A stretch of DNA of 64,000 bases from NCBI RefSeq assembly GCF_000768695.1, contig NZ_AVPL01000015.1, positions 1 through 64,000 on the forward strand, in the 5' to 3' direction. Source of the DNA: Knoellia aerolata DSM 18566. Lineage in GTDB: Bacteria; Actinomycetota; Actinomycetes; Actinomycetales; Dermatophilaceae. Of this stretch, positions 35,458-44,442 are shown piece after piece. A program made the translations under genes and the position numbers. Within the stretch, counting starts at the first letter, position 1; each line of letters begins with the position of its first letter. The notes below the pieces were generated by a model. That model was not told where the DNA came from. It made no database searches and saw only the letters and a program-made list of their open reading frames with translations.

Positions 35458-36246
35458 TCAGCCCCGGGTCCGACGACGCGGCGGGAGCGGGAGGAACATC
35501 GACGTCCGCTCCATGTAGTCGCGGTACCCGGGCCGCTTCGACATCTCCGACTCGAGCAGCCGGGCGCCCGTCGCGAACGCCAGGAGGTAGGTCATGAGCA
35601 CCGGCGAGAGCACGGTGAGCACTCCCGGCCACGCCTCCGCCGCGACGACCCACAGTCCCCACCACACGGCCGCGTCGCCGACGTAGTTCGGGTGCCGGGT
35701 CCACGCCCACAGCCCGCGGTCCATGATCGCGCCACGGTTGGCCGGGTCCGCCTTGAACCTCGCCAGCTGGGCGTCGCCGAGCGCCTCGAAGGTCACCCCG
35801 ACGAGGAAGAGCACGACCCCGCCCGCGGCCACCCAGCCGAGCGGGCGGTCCGTCGAGGCCGCGACCTGGATGGGCAGCGAGACGACCCAGGCCGCGAGAC
35901 CCTGGACGCCGAACACCCGCCGGAGCGCGAACCGGAACCGGTCCTGCTCGGGGACGCCCTCGACGAGCTTCGCGTAGCGCGGGTCCTCGTCGCCGCCGAG
36001 CGCCCGGCGCCGGATGTGCCAGGCCAGCCGGCCTCCCCACGCCGTGACGAGCACCGCGAGCAGCAGGGAGCGAGCGGAGTGGGTGCCGACGGCATACGAC
36101 ACCCAGGCGATCGCGACGAAGACCAGTCCCCACGTGACGTCGACGACCGAGAGACGGCCCAGCCGTCGGGAGACGACGGCGGTCACGCCCATGGCCAGCA
36201 CGGCGGTGAGCAGGGCGCAGAGGGTGACGAGGAGGAAGCGGCTCAT
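35458..36246 (-). CDS. DUF1295 membrane protein (steroid 5-alpha-reductase/ICMT-like fold)
   Basis: This 262-residue polytopic protein has about six hydrophobic segments and the DUF1295 signature near the C-terminal half (MDRGLWAWTRHPNYVGDAAVWWG), a motif shared with membrane methyltransferases and NAD(P)H-dependent reductases of the 5-alpha-reductase superfamily. It probably modifies a lipid. DUF1295 genes commonly accompany cyclopropane-fatty-acid-type methyltransferases with DUF1365 and FAD amine-oxidase-like partners, exactly the set that starts 100 bases away on the other strand. The reaction is not known. Confidence 0.85.
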   Translation of the reverse strand: MSRFLLVTLCALLTAVLAMGVTAVVSRRLGRLSVVDVTWGLVFVAIAWVSYAVGTHSARSLLLAVLVTAWGGRLAWHIRRRALGGDEDPRYAKLVEGVPEQDRFRFALRRVFGVQGLAAWVVSLPIQVAASTDRPLGWVAAGGVVLFLVGVTFEALGDAQLARFKADPANRGAIMDRGLWAWTRHPNYVGDAAVWWGLWVVAAEAWPGVLTVLSPVLMTYLLAFATGARLLESEMSKRPGYRDYMERTSMFLPLPPRRRTRG

Positions 36247-36344
36247 CCGCGCACTGTGTCACGCGGAGCCAAGGTGCGTCCGGGGCCCCACGGCACGGCA
36301 TATTGGTCTCCCGACAGACCCATCCGGTTCCCCGCCGGCGACGA

Positions 36345-37634
36345 ATGGACAGCATGACACCGACCGACGATGCGCCCCGCACCGCCGTCGTGGGGTCCGG
36401 CGTGGCCGGCCTCACGGCCGCGCACGTGCTGGCCCGACGCCACCGGGTGACCCTCTTCGAGGCGGACACCAGGCTGGGTGGGCACGCGCACACGCACAAC
36501 ATCGGCTCCGGACCGGGACAGGTCCGGGTCGACTCGGGCTTCATCGTCCACAACGACCGGACCTACCCCCTCCTCGGGCGGCTCTTCGCCGAGCTGGGCA
36601 TCGCGGTGCGCGACACCGAGATGTCGATGTCGATCTCCGACCCGGCCTCCGGCATGGAGTACGCCGGCGGCCGCGGGATCACCGGCTTCCTCGCCCGCCC
36701 GCGCCAGCTCCTCTCGCGCGACTTCGTCACCATGCTCCGCTCGGTCCGACGCTTCCACCACGAGGCGGCGGACTTCCTCGCCGCGACCGACGACACCGAC
36801 CAGACGACCTACGGGGAGTTCGTGGCCGCCCGCGACTTCCCGGACAGCTTCGTCGAGCTGTATGCCGTCCCGCTCGTGTCGTGCGTGTGGTCCAGCGGTC
36901 GCGGCGACGCGATGGAGTACCCGGCCCGCTACCTGTTCCAGTTCCTCGACCACCACGGGATGCTCAGCATCGGTGGGGCGCCCCAGTGGCGGACGGTCGT
37001 CGGCGGCTCCGCGACGTACGTCGAGGCGCTCGCGGCGCGGCTTCCCGACGTCCGCCGTGGCCACGAGGTCCTCGCGGTCGAGCGTGACGACGACGGCGTG
37101 GAGGTGGCCACGGCGGCCGGGCGGGAGCGCTTCGACCACGTCGTCGTCGCGACCCACGCCGACGACGCGCTCCGCCTGCTCGTCGACGCGACCCCGACCG
37201 AGAAGGAGGTGCTCGGCGCCTTCCGCTACTCGCGCAACGAGACGGTCCTGCACCGCGACTCGTCGTTCATGCCGCGCGCACGCTGGGCGCACGCGTCCTG
37301 GAACTACCGCGCGGCCGGCCCCGGCCACGACGCCGGCACCACCGGTCCGGTCGTCACCTACGACATGAACCGGCTCATGGGCCTGCCCGCCTCGGACCCG
37401 TTGTTCGTCACCCTCAACGCGACCTCCCTCATCGACCCGGCCGCGGTCGTCGCGGTCATGGACTACGCGCACCCCATCCACGACCTCGACGCCGTCCGGG
37501 CCCAGCGACGTCGGGACGAGATCACGACGTCGCGCACCGCCTTCGCCGGCGCGCACTGGGGCTGGGGGTTCCACGAGGACGGTGCCCGCTCGGGAGTCGA
37601 GGCCGCCCGCGCGCTCGGGGTGGAGTGGTCGTGA
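36345..37634 (+). CDS. FAD-dependent amine-oxidase-like oxidoreductase
   Basis: This 429-residue flavoprotein has the N-terminal dinucleotide motif VVGSGVAGLTAAHVLARR followed by TLFEADTRLGGHAHTH, and C-terminal elements of the amine oxidase/phytoene desaturase fold. It is the usual first gene of the FAD-oxidoreductase/DUF1365/CFA-synthase cluster, where the protein is thought to desaturate or otherwise oxidise a fatty acyl chain. ATG 36345 was chosen; ATG 36354 is in frame and equally possible. Its stop overlaps the GTG of the DUF1365 gene. Confidence 0.87.
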   Translation: MDSMTPTDDAPRTAVVGSGVAGLTAAHVLARRHRVTLFEADTRLGGHAHTHNIGSGPGQVRVDSGFIVHNDRTYPLLGRLFAELGIAVRDTEMSMSISDPASGMEYAGGRGITGFLARPRQLLSRDFVTMLRSVRRFHHEAADFLAATDDTDQTTYGEFVAARDFPDSFVELYAVPLVSCVWSSGRGDAMEYPARYLFQFLDHHGMLSIGGAPQWRTVVGGSATYVEALAARLPDVRRGHEVLAVERDDDGVEVATAAGRERFDHVVVATHADDALRLLVDATPTEKEVLGAFRYSRNETVLHRDSSFMPRARWAHASWNYRAAGPGHDAGTTGPVVTYDMNRLMGLPASDPLFVTLNATSLIDPAAVVAVMDYAHPIHDLDAVRAQRRRDEITTSRTAFAGAHWGWGFHEDGARSGVEAARALGVEWS

Positions 37635-38410
37635 CCGAGACGCTGCCCGGGACGGGGGTCGTGTCGGTCGAGCTGCCGACGCTGCCCTCCCTCGTCGTCG
37701 GGCGGGTCCACCACGTCCGGCACACACCGCTGCGCCGGACCTTCACCAACCGCCACTACCAGTGGCTCCTCGACCTCGACGAGCCCCTGGACCTACCGCG
37801 GTGGCTCGGTCCGGTCGCGTCGTTCCGACCGGAGGACCACCTCTCCGGTCCGGCGACCCTGCCCGAGCTCAAGGCGAACGTGCTGCGCTGCCTCGAGCGC
37901 GACGGCATACCCACTGAGGGTGTCACTCGGGTCGTCGCGCTGACCCACGCCCGCGTGCTCGGCCACGTCTTCGACCCCATGACCGCCTACTGGTGCCTCA
38001 CCGCGTCGGGTGAGCTGCGCGGGGTCGTCGTCGAGGTGCACAACACCTACGGCGGACGGCACGCGTATGCCGTCCGGCCCGACGCGCGCGGTGCGGCCTC
38101 CGTGGGCAAGGACTTCTACGTCTCGCCGTTCAACGACACGACGGGGGAGTACGCGATCCGCTTCCACCTCGACGCCGAGCGGGTGTCCGTGGCGATCCGG
38201 CTCCACCGCGAGGGCGAGCTCGTCTTCACCGCCGTCGTCGACGGGGAGCTCGTCCCGGGAACCCCGCGCGCCGTGGTCGCCACCGTCGCCCGCCACCCGT
38301 TCATGACCCAGCAGGTGTCGGCGCTCATCCGGATGCACGGCATCCGGCTGTGGGCCCGACGCCTTCCCGTCCAACGCCGCCCAGCCGAATCACTGGAGAC
38401 CGTCCGATGA
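37631..38410 (+). CDS. DUF1365 family protein
   Basis: This 259-residue protein carries the DUF1365 hallmarks VGRVHHVRHTPLRRTFTNR near the N-terminus, HARVLGHVFDPMTAYWC, VVEVHNTYGGRHAY and VGKDFYVSPFND. The function is unknown, but it occurs almost always between an amine-oxidase-like flavoprotein and a CFA-synthase-like methyltransferase. GTG 37631 overlaps the upstream stop (GTGA), and its own stop overlaps the next ATG. One Asp-Gly-Ile is encoded with the rare ATA codon inside a GGCATAC motif. Confidence 0.88.
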   Translation: MTETLPGTGVVSVELPTLPSLVVGRVHHVRHTPLRRTFTNRHYQWLLDLDEPLDLPRWLGPVASFRPEDHLSGPATLPELKANVLRCLERDGIPTEGVTRVVALTHARVLGHVFDPMTAYWCLTASGELRGVVVEVHNTYGGRHAYAVRPDARGAASVGKDFYVSPFNDTTGEYAIRFHLDAERVSVAIRLHREGELVFTAVVDGELVPGTPRAVVATVARHPFMTQQVSALIRMHGIRLWARRLPVQRRPAESLETVR

Positions 38411-39663
38411 CGTCCGAAGCCCTCAGCCCTCTCGAGATGCCCTCTGCGAGAAGGTTCCTCACGCGTGGAGCCGTCGCCCGCACGCTGATCCACCAGATCG
38501 TCGCCGGCGTGCCTGTGCGACTGCGCTACCCCGACGGGTCCACCGTGGGTTCGGCCGGGCCGGACGGCCCGACGCTGGACGTCATCCGGCCGGAGTCGAT
38601 GTACCGGCGGATCGGCCACCACCCCAAGATCGGCCTCGGCGAGGGCTACATGGCGGGAGACTGGCGGGCGGCACCGGGCACCGACCTCGCGCAGGCGCTG
38701 CTGCCGTTCGCCGAGCGGATGAGCCACCTGCTGCCGAAGCCGGTGCTCGCGATGCGCCGGCTCGTCGACCGGGCGCTCCCGGCGGCGACCCGCAACACGC
38801 TGACCGGCAGCCGTGCCAACATCGAGGCGCACTACGACCTGTCGAACGACCTGTTCGCGGCCTTCCTCGACCCGACGATGTCGTACTCGTCGGCGCTGTT
38901 CGACGACTCGCGCCCGCTGGCCGAGCAGGACCTCGTCGAGGCGCAGCACCGCAAGATCGACGCCATCCTCGACACCGCCAAGGTCGGGCCGGGTTCCCGG
39001 GTCCTCGAGATCGGCACCGGCTGGGGCGAGCTGTCGCTCCGCGCCGCGGCCCGTGGCGCGGACGTCCTCTCCATCACGTTGTCGCGCGAGCAGCAGGCCC
39101 TGGCCCGGGAGCGGATCGCCGACGGCGGCTTCGCCGAGCGGGTCGAGGTCAGGCTCCAGGACTACCGCGAGGTGAGCCCGCGCACCGACGGGACGTTCGA
39201 CGCGGTCGTCTCCGTCGAGATGATCGAGGCAGTCGGCGAGGAGTACTGGCCGACGTACTTCGCCGCGATCGACAAGCTCCTCGCCCCGGGCGGGACGGCG
39301 GTCGTGCAGGCGATCCTCATGGATCACGACCGCTACCTCGCGACGCGCAACTCCTACGGCTGGATCCAGAAGTACATCTTCCCGGGCGGGCTCATCCCGT
39401 CGCTCGAGACGATGCGCTCGGTGACAGGACAGCACACCCGGCTCCGGGTGACGGGAGTGCACGCGTTCGGCACGGACTACGCCGAGACGCTGCGTCGCTG
39501 GCGGCTGCGCTTCCTCGAGGAGTGGCCGCGGATCGAGGGCGGCGCGTTCGACGAGACGTTCAAGCGGATGTGGGAGTTCTACCTCGCGTACTGCGAGGCG
39601 GGGTTCGCCTCCGGCTACCTCGACGTCGCCCAAGTGACGATGACGCGTCCCCGCGCGGCCTGA
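38407..39663 (+). CDS. cfa: cyclopropane-fatty-acyl-phospholipid synthase-type methyltransferase
   Basis: This 418-residue SAM-dependent enzyme has the Cfa fold: LGEGYMAGDW in the N-terminal lipid-binding part, HYDLSNDLFAAFLDPTMSYSSALF before the SAM site, LEIGTGWGELSLRAA as motif I, and VSVEMIEAVGEEYW. It methylates or cyclopropanates unsaturated acyl chains of membrane phospholipids. With DUF1365 and the flavoprotein it forms a three-gene overlapping operon. The product could be a cyclopropane, a methyl-branched or a furan fatty acid; the sequence alone cannot decide. Confidence 0.88.
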   Translation: MTSEALSPLEMPSARRFLTRGAVARTLIHQIVAGVPVRLRYPDGSTVGSAGPDGPTLDVIRPESMYRRIGHHPKIGLGEGYMAGDWRAAPGTDLAQALLPFAERMSHLLPKPVLAMRRLVDRALPAATRNTLTGSRANIEAHYDLSNDLFAAFLDPTMSYSSALFDDSRPLAEQDLVEAQHRKIDAILDTAKVGPGSRVLEIGTGWGELSLRAAARGADVLSITLSREQQALARERIADGGFAERVEVRLQDYREVSPRTDGTFDAVVSVEMIEAVGEEYWPTYFAAIDKLLAPGGTAVVQAILMDHDRYLATRNSYGWIQKYIFPGGLIPSLETMRSVTGQHTRLRVTGVHAFGTDYAETLRRWRLRFLEEWPRIEGGAFDETFKRMWEFYLAYCEAGFASGYLDVAQVTMTRPRAA

Positions 39664-39706
39664 CCTCAGGCTCGGCTGGGTCCGGATCGGTCCGGCTCGG
39701 TCCGGC

Positions 39707-40711
39707 TCAGCCGGCCCAGTCGGGGTCGGCCGCGGTGAGGTGGGCCGGGTCGACGGTGCCCGGCTCCGGGCGCTCCTTGCCCCGACCGCCGAGGGCGGCG
39801 CGCACGGCTTCGTCGAACGGGGTGGGCCCACCGGCGGGCGGGCCGACGACGTCGTCGATGTCGTTCTCCTGGCAGACGACCTCATGGATGAGGCTCCCGA
39901 CGAGCGGCTTCGCGATACCCGCGGGCACCGGCGTGACGAAACCGACCCAGTGGCTCGCGAGCCCGGGGGTGAGGACGGGAACGGTCCGCACCGTGCGCGG
40001 GCGCAGGCCGGCGACCTTGGCGTAGCGCTGGATCATCTCGCGGTAGGTGAGAACCTCGGGCCCGCCGACGTCGAAGCTGCGGTTGAGGTCCTCCTTGATC
40101 GTCGCGGCACCGACGAGGTAGTGCAGGACGTCGGCGATCGCGATGGGCTGAATCCGGTTGTTGACCCACTTGGGTGTGACCATGACCGGCAGCTTCTTGG
40201 TGAGGTGGCGCAGCATCTCGAACGACGCCGAGCCCGAGCCGATGATGATGGCGGCCTGGAGGACGACCGTGGGGACGCCGGAGGCCATGAGCAGGTCGCC
40301 GACCTCCACCCGCGAGGCGAGGTGCGTCGACAGGTGCCCCTCGTTGGGGTGCAGGCCCGACAGGTAGACGATCCGGCCGACCCCCGCCTCCTGCGCCGCC
40401 AGCCCGAAGGTGCGGGCCAGCTCGCGGTCGCGGTGCTCGAAGTCGTCCTTGCCGTCCATCGAGTGGAGCAGGTAGTAGGCGACGTCGACGCCGGCCAGGG
40501 CCGTGTCGAGGTCCCGTCGCGAGGTGGCGTCGCCCTCGACGACCTCCACGTCGTCGGCCCAGTTGCGCGCTCGCAGCCGGTCGGCCGACCTCGTGAGGAC
40601 CCGGACGTGGTGGCCGGTCTCGAGCAGGACGGGGACGAGGCGGGACCCGATGTAGCCGGTCGCGCCCGTCACGAGGACACGGGGCTGCTGGGGGGAAGTC
40701 ATCTGTGGCAT
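39707..40711 (-). CDS. NAD(P)-binding (NmrA/atypical SDR) oxidoreductase
   Basis: This 334-residue protein has an N-terminal Rossmann motif VTGATGYIGSRLVPVLLETG and the conserved YYLLHSM and YLSGLHPNE segments of the atypical SDR group. It is about the same length and organisation as the product at 43280-44308 and both share RxVYLSG, QPIAxxDVL and FDVGGP(E/D)xLxY. ATG 40711 was chosen; ATG 40726 would overlap the divergent CPBP gene start and ATG 40702 is also possible. The substrate is unknown. It converges on the cfa operon. Confidence 0.83.
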   Translation of the reverse strand: MPQMTSPQQPRVLVTGATGYIGSRLVPVLLETGHHVRVLTRSADRLRARNWADDVEVVEGDATSRRDLDTALAGVDVAYYLLHSMDGKDDFEHRDRELARTFGLAAQEAGVGRIVYLSGLHPNEGHLSTHLASRVEVGDLLMASGVPTVVLQAAIIIGSGSASFEMLRHLTKKLPVMVTPKWVNNRIQPIAIADVLHYLVGAATIKEDLNRSFDVGGPEVLTYREMIQRYAKVAGLRPRTVRTVPVLTPGLASHWVGFVTPVPAGIAKPLVGSLIHEVVCQENDIDDVVGPPAGGPTPFDEAVRAALGGRGKERPEPGTVDPAHLTAADPDWAG

Positions 40712-40724
40712 CGTCTCACTCGTC

Positions 40725-41450
40725 ATGCCGAATCCCGTCACGGAACTGCGACGTTTCCTCAACGCTGCGCTCATCGAGCCCGTCCCGCGGGACCACTCCG
40801 AGAGCGACGCGGCCTTCCGGCGACGGCGCGTGGTGGCGGGGGTGACGCTCGTCGTCGGGCTCGGGGTGCACGCCTGGGCCCTGCGCATCCCGGCGGGCAA
40901 CGACCTGTTCTACTTCGCGGCCGTCGCCCTGGCCATCGTCTGGGCGGTCGGCGCCCTCGTCTCCGGGCCGCTGCACCTCGGCCGGGCCAACACGCGCTCG
41001 GGTGACCACGGGGGCCGCTCGATCGTCCAGTCGCTCGTCCTCGGTGGCGCGCTGCTCGCGCTCTTCCTCGCCGGGGCCCTCGTCGTCGCGCGGATCCCGG
41101 TCCTGCGCGAGCCGGTCGACGCGCTGCTCGACCACGCGACGTACGGCTCGCTGGCCGTGGTCGCGGTCATCACGGCGGTCAACGGGGTCGCGGAGGAGCT
41201 GTTCTACCGCGGGGCCCTGTTCGCCGCCGTCGGACGCAGGCACGCGGTGCTCGTGACGACGGTGATCTACACGCTGGTCTCCGCCGCGGCCGGCATCCCG
41301 CTCCTCATCGTCGCGGGGCTGATCGTGGGCCTTGTCGTCGGACTCCAGCGTCGCGTCACCGGTGGGATCCTCGGGCCGATCATCACCCACCTCACCTGGT
41401 CGCAGGGGATGCTCTTCCTCCTCCCCCACGTCCTCGGCGCGGCGGGCTGA
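40725..41450 (+). CDS. CPBP-family intramembrane metalloprotease
   Basis: This 241-residue protein has about six membrane segments and the CPBP (CAAX protease/bacteriocin-processing, Abi) motifs. These are the EExxxR-type box in NGVAEELFYRGALF and the histidine in ITHLTWSQGM near the C-terminus. Members cleave within membranes, for example prenylated or bacteriocin-like peptides, or anti-sigma factors. No ribosome site precedes ATG 40725, so it is probably translated from a leaderless message, its promoter lying inside the start region of the divergent SDR gene. Confidence 0.83.
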   Translation: MPNPVTELRRFLNAALIEPVPRDHSESDAAFRRRRVVAGVTLVVGLGVHAWALRIPAGNDLFYFAAVALAIVWAVGALVSGPLHLGRANTRSGDHGGRSIVQSLVLGGALLALFLAGALVVARIPVLREPVDALLDHATYGSLAVVAVITAVNGVAEELFYRGALFAAVGRRHAVLVTTVIYTLVSAAAGIPLLIVAGLIVGLVVGLQRRVTGGILGPIITHLTWSQGMLFLLPHVLGAAG

Positions 41451-41506
41451 TCCGCCGGTCCTCGGGCGGCGGGCACTCCCGACGCGGTTGGGGCGTTGGG
41501 TCAGGC

Positions 41507-41869
41507 ATGAGCACCCTCACCTGCCCCAAGTGCGCGTCCGAGATGCGCAACTACGAGCGCAACCAGGTCCACGTCGACCAGTGCACCGGCTGCGGTGGCC
41601 TCTTCCTCGACCGCGGTGAGCTGGAGGCCCTCGTCAACGCCGAGAACGCCTGGCACCAGCAGCCTGCGACTCCGGCCCCGGTCACGCCGCAGCAGCCCCC
41701 GGTCCCGCAGCAGCCGGCATACCCCTCCCAGAGCGGCCCGTACGCGCAGCCCGCCGCCCAGTCGTACGGGCAGGCGCCCCGCTACTCCTCGTCGCCGGGC
41801 AAGGGGTACTACGGCCAGCCGCACGGCCAGCGCCGCAAGAAGTCGTTCCTCTCCGAGCTGTTCGACTGA
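41507..41869 (+). CDS. TFIIB-type zinc-ribbon protein
   Basis: This 120-residue protein opens with a zf-TFIIB zinc ribbon: CPKC and CTGCGGLFLDRGELEAL supply the four cysteines. A Pro/Gln/Tyr-rich low-complexity region (residues about 55-105) and a basic tail ending KKSFLSELFD follow. Proteins of this shape are common in actinobacteria but have no assigned function. It is followed by a strong terminator. Confidence 0.83.
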   Translation: MSTLTCPKCASEMRNYERNQVHVDQCTGCGGLFLDRGELEALVNAENAWHQQPATPAPVTPQQPPVPQQPAYPSQSGPYAQPAAQSYGQAPRYSSSPGKGYYGQPHGQRRKKSFLSELFD

Positions 41870-41882
41870 CCCGACTCGCAGG

Positions 41883-41912
41883 CCCCCGTTGACCACTGGT
41901 CAGCGGGGGTTT
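41883..41912 (+). terminator. Rho-independent terminator after the zinc-ribbon gene
   Basis: CCCCCG-TTGACC and GGTCAG-CGGGGG form a 12-bp stem with one G-T pair and a 3-base loop, followed by TTT. It starts 13 bases after the stop codon. Confidence 0.85.
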
Positions 41913-41930
41913 GTCGTGCCACGCTGGGCC

Positions 41931-42746
41931 ATGAGCATCGGGGTGGGCCAGGGTCCCGTGGCCCGGGAGGGCGTGGCGACAGCGGGTGCGTCGACGTGGC
42001 CGGCGCGGGTGCTGGCGGCGTGCGGCGGCGGCGTGGTCGTCGTGTGCCTCCTCATGTGGGTCGCAGCGTGGAGCGACGGACTGCGCCCCTCCTCCTTCGA
42101 GCGGCTGCGCTCCGACATCGCAGCCGGCTCGGTGGTGCAGTGGTATGCCGCGTCCTCGCTCGACACGGGGCCGCTCGACGTCGCCCGGGCCGAGCAGGCG
42201 GGGATGTCCGACGGGGTGGGCTCGCAGGTCTCCGAGGATGCGGACGTCGCCGCGCCCGAGGGGTACCCCGACGGTGGGATCCTCGTGTGGCGCACGTGGG
42301 GCCAGACCGGGTGGTCGGTCGCAGGACCCGACGACGCGGTCTCGCCCGAGATGTCGGCGGACGCCACCGGGGAGTCCACCGCGCTGGTGCGCCAGCTGCG
42401 TGAGGCCGGGGTGGCGATGCGGCCGTTCGGGCACACCGACAGCTCCGTCCTCGACGGGGTCTTCGGTCTCGGCGGCGTGGCCCTCCTGGGGCGGCTGGTG
42501 CTCGGGCCGGCCACGCGCGTGGGGACGAAGTGGTTCTGGTTCTGGCTGCTCGTGGGCGCTCCGCTCGCGCTGGGCGCCGTCGCGTATGCCGTGACCGAGC
42601 TCGTCGGCCTGCGGCGCCGACGCGGCCGGTCCCCGGGCAGTCGACTCACGGGGATCGTCGGGTTCGCCGGGGGGATCCTGCTCAGCCTCGCGGTCGGGGT
42701 CGCCCTCGAGGTGCTCACGTCGTGGGGCGTGCCGGTCCCGCTCTGA
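41931..42746 (+). CDS. membrane protein of unknown function
   Basis: This 271-residue protein has an N-terminal membrane helix (VLAACGGGVVVVCLLMWVAAW), an extracytoplasmic segment of about 130 residues, and two further helices near the C-terminus (FWLLVGAPLALGAVAYAV and GIVGFAGGILLSLAVGVAL). I do not recognise a family. ATG 41931 was chosen because it directly follows the terminator and begins shortly before the first helix. It converges with the small minus-strand gene at 42757. Confidence 0.65.
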   Translation: MSIGVGQGPVAREGVATAGASTWPARVLAACGGGVVVVCLLMWVAAWSDGLRPSSFERLRSDIAAGSVVQWYAASSLDTGPLDVARAEQAGMSDGVGSQVSEDADVAAPEGYPDGGILVWRTWGQTGWSVAGPDDAVSPEMSADATGESTALVRQLREAGVAMRPFGHTDSSVLDGVFGLGGVALLGRLVLGPATRVGTKWFWFWLLVGAPLALGAVAYAVTELVGLRRRRGRSPGSRLTGIVGFAGGILLSLAVGVALEVLTSWGVPVPL

Positions 42747-42756
42747 GGCTGGGCCG

Positions 42757-43191
42757 TCAGCGGTCCTGGGGGGTGGCCTCGTGTCCGGGGCGGCCGTGGG
42801 TGCGCCGGGCCTGCTTCATCTCCGCCTCGTAGACGTGTCGTCGACCGTCCATGAGCGCGTCGCGGACGCGCTGGTCGTGCTCGCGGAAGGCGGCGTAGTA
42901 GCCGTCCTCGAACTCCTCGACGACCTGGAACGTCCACCGCCCGGCGAGGACGTTGCGGCCCACGAGGTCGGTCTCGATGTCGTCGGCCAGCTGGTCGTGC
43001 CCGGCGGCGCGCAGCTGGTCCACGGCCTCCCCCAGCGTGAGGTCGGCCCGGCCGAGGTTGCGGTGGAAGGCGAAGAGGGCACCCCTCGCCTCCTCGATGA
43101 CCTCGAAGGCCTCCGAGAGCTTGCCGACGGCCTCCACCGTCGCGTCGCTGACACCGGAAGGTCGGGCGTGGGCGTCGTCCAGCGGCTTCAT
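42757..43191 (-). CDS. small helical protein of unknown function
   Basis: This 144-residue soluble protein is rich in charged helices (EAVGKLSEAFEVIEEARGAL, LGEAVDQLRAAGHDQLADDI) and has an FQVVEEFEDGYYAAFREHDQRVRDAL segment recalled from actinobacterial hypothetical proteins; only its position (residues about 85-110) matters here. No catalytic motif is visible. ATG 43191 fits the helix start; a longer form from 43233 is possible. Its function is unknown. Confidence 0.65.
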   Translation of the reverse strand: MKPLDDAHARPSGVSDATVEAVGKLSEAFEVIEEARGALFAFHRNLGRADLTLGEAVDQLRAAGHDQLADDIETDLVGRNVLAGRWTFQVVEEFEDGYYAAFREHDQRVRDALMDGRRHVYEAEMKQARRTHGRPGHEATPQDR

Positions 43192-43279
43192 GGTCCCGAT
43201 GCTAGGTGGCAGTGGACCGGGCGTGGGGTGCACGCACGGGTCGGTCGGTGGGAGGCGGGCCCCTCACCCGGCCACGGGG

Positions 43280-44308
43280 TCAGCGCCGGGTCGCGACGTC
43301 CTTGACCGCGTCGGCCACCTTGGCGAGGGCGGGCCTGCCGTCCCCACCACTGGCCCAGGCCGGGTCCTGCGGGAGGGGGCCCATGGGGTCGGCGTTCGCG
43401 GCCTCGGGGGCAGGTGCGGCCAGGGACCTGCCGAACGCCTCGTCGAGACCGACCAGCCGGTGGCCCACGGGCAGGAGCAGCTCGCGGAAGTCGTCGTCGC
43501 CGGCGACCATGTCGTGGTGGAGGCTCTCGGTGAGGGCCTCCACCGTCGGCCGGGGGACGTCGGTGAGGCTGCCGACGAGCGTGCCGACGAGCTGCGTGGG
43601 CAGCAGGGGGACGGTGACCTGCGGGCGAGTGAGGCCGGCGTGTGCGGTGTAGGCGGCGAGCAGCGCGCCGTAGCGCAACCGGTCGGGCCCGCCCACGTCG
43701 AAGTGACGCGAGGGGCCGCTGTAGTCCAGGGCGCCGACGAGCGCCTCGAGGACGTCGACGACGGCGATCGGCTGCACGAGCGAGTCCATCCAGGCGGGCA
43801 CGGTGTGCACCGGCAGACGCTGGCTGACCTGGCGGATGATCTCGAAGGAGGTGGACCCGCTGCCGAGGAGGATGGCGGCGCGCAGGACCACCAGGGTGGA
43901 GGGCGTGTCACCGAGGATGCGCTCGACCTCGCGTCGAGAGGTGAGGTGCTCGGACAGCTCGTCGTCCGCGACGTCAGGGACGATCCCGGACAGGTAGACC
44001 ACCCGCTCCACGCCGTGAGCGCGAACCGCCTCAGCGACGTGGGTGGCCGCCGCGCGGTCGGCCGCCGCGAAGTCCTCGCCGCCCATGCCGTGGATGAGGT
44101 AGTAGATCGCGTGGACGCCCGCGCAGGCCGACGAGACCTGGTCCGCGTCGAGGGCGTCCATGACCTGCGTCTCGACCTCGTCCGCCCACCACGGCTGCTC
44201 CCGGTCCGGGTCGCTCGTGGTGGTGCGCACCTCGTGGCCCAGCTCGAGTAGCCTCGGCACCAGCCGGCCACCGACGTACCCGCTGGCGCCCGTCACGAGA
44301 ATCTTCAC
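43280..44308 (-). CDS. NAD(P)-binding (NmrA/atypical SDR) oxidoreductase, paralogue
   Basis: This 342-residue protein has the Rossmann motif VTGASGYVGGRLVPRLLELG, the YYLIHGMGG segment and VVYLSGIVPD. It is a paralogue of the product at 39707-40711. The ATG at 44308 lies just before the tRNA-Lys fragment at 44327, so this gene sits directly at the left border of the putative mini-island. No ligand or partner is evident. Confidence 0.83.
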   Translation of the reverse strand: MKILVTGASGYVGGRLVPRLLELGHEVRTTTSDPDREQPWWADEVETQVMDALDADQVSSACAGVHAIYYLIHGMGGEDFAAADRAAATHVAEAVRAHGVERVVYLSGIVPDVADDELSEHLTSRREVERILGDTPSTLVVLRAAILLGSGSTSFEIIRQVSQRLPVHTVPAWMDSLVQPIAVVDVLEALVGALDYSGPSRHFDVGGPDRLRYGALLAAYTAHAGLTRPQVTVPLLPTQLVGTLVGSLTDVPRPTVEALTESLHHDMVAGDDDFRELLLPVGHRLVGLDEAFGRSLAAPAPEAANADPMGPLPQDPAWASGGDGRPALAKVADAVKDVATRR

Positions 44309-44326
44309 TGCGTACCCCAGTCCGTC

Positions 44327-44360
44327 GGTGGGCCCCGTGGGACTCGGACCCCCAACCTAC
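44327..44360 (-). repeat. tRNA-Lys 3'-end fragment, direct repeat of 46617-46650
   Basis: These 34 bases match the 3' part of the tRNA-Lys gene (CC of the CCA end, acceptor, T-arm and variable region) with two mismatches (44347 and 44352), in the same orientation. The match stops at the start of the anticodon stem. Such a partial tRNA copy 2.3 kb from the intact gene on its 3' side is the expected footprint of an integrated element. Confidence 0.75.
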
Positions 44361-44442
44361 AGAGGTGGTGCGCCCGAGGCTGTTCTCAGTGGTGCATCCC
44401 CGGCATCGGCACCGTCATGGGTGGTGGCGGTGCGATGGTCGG

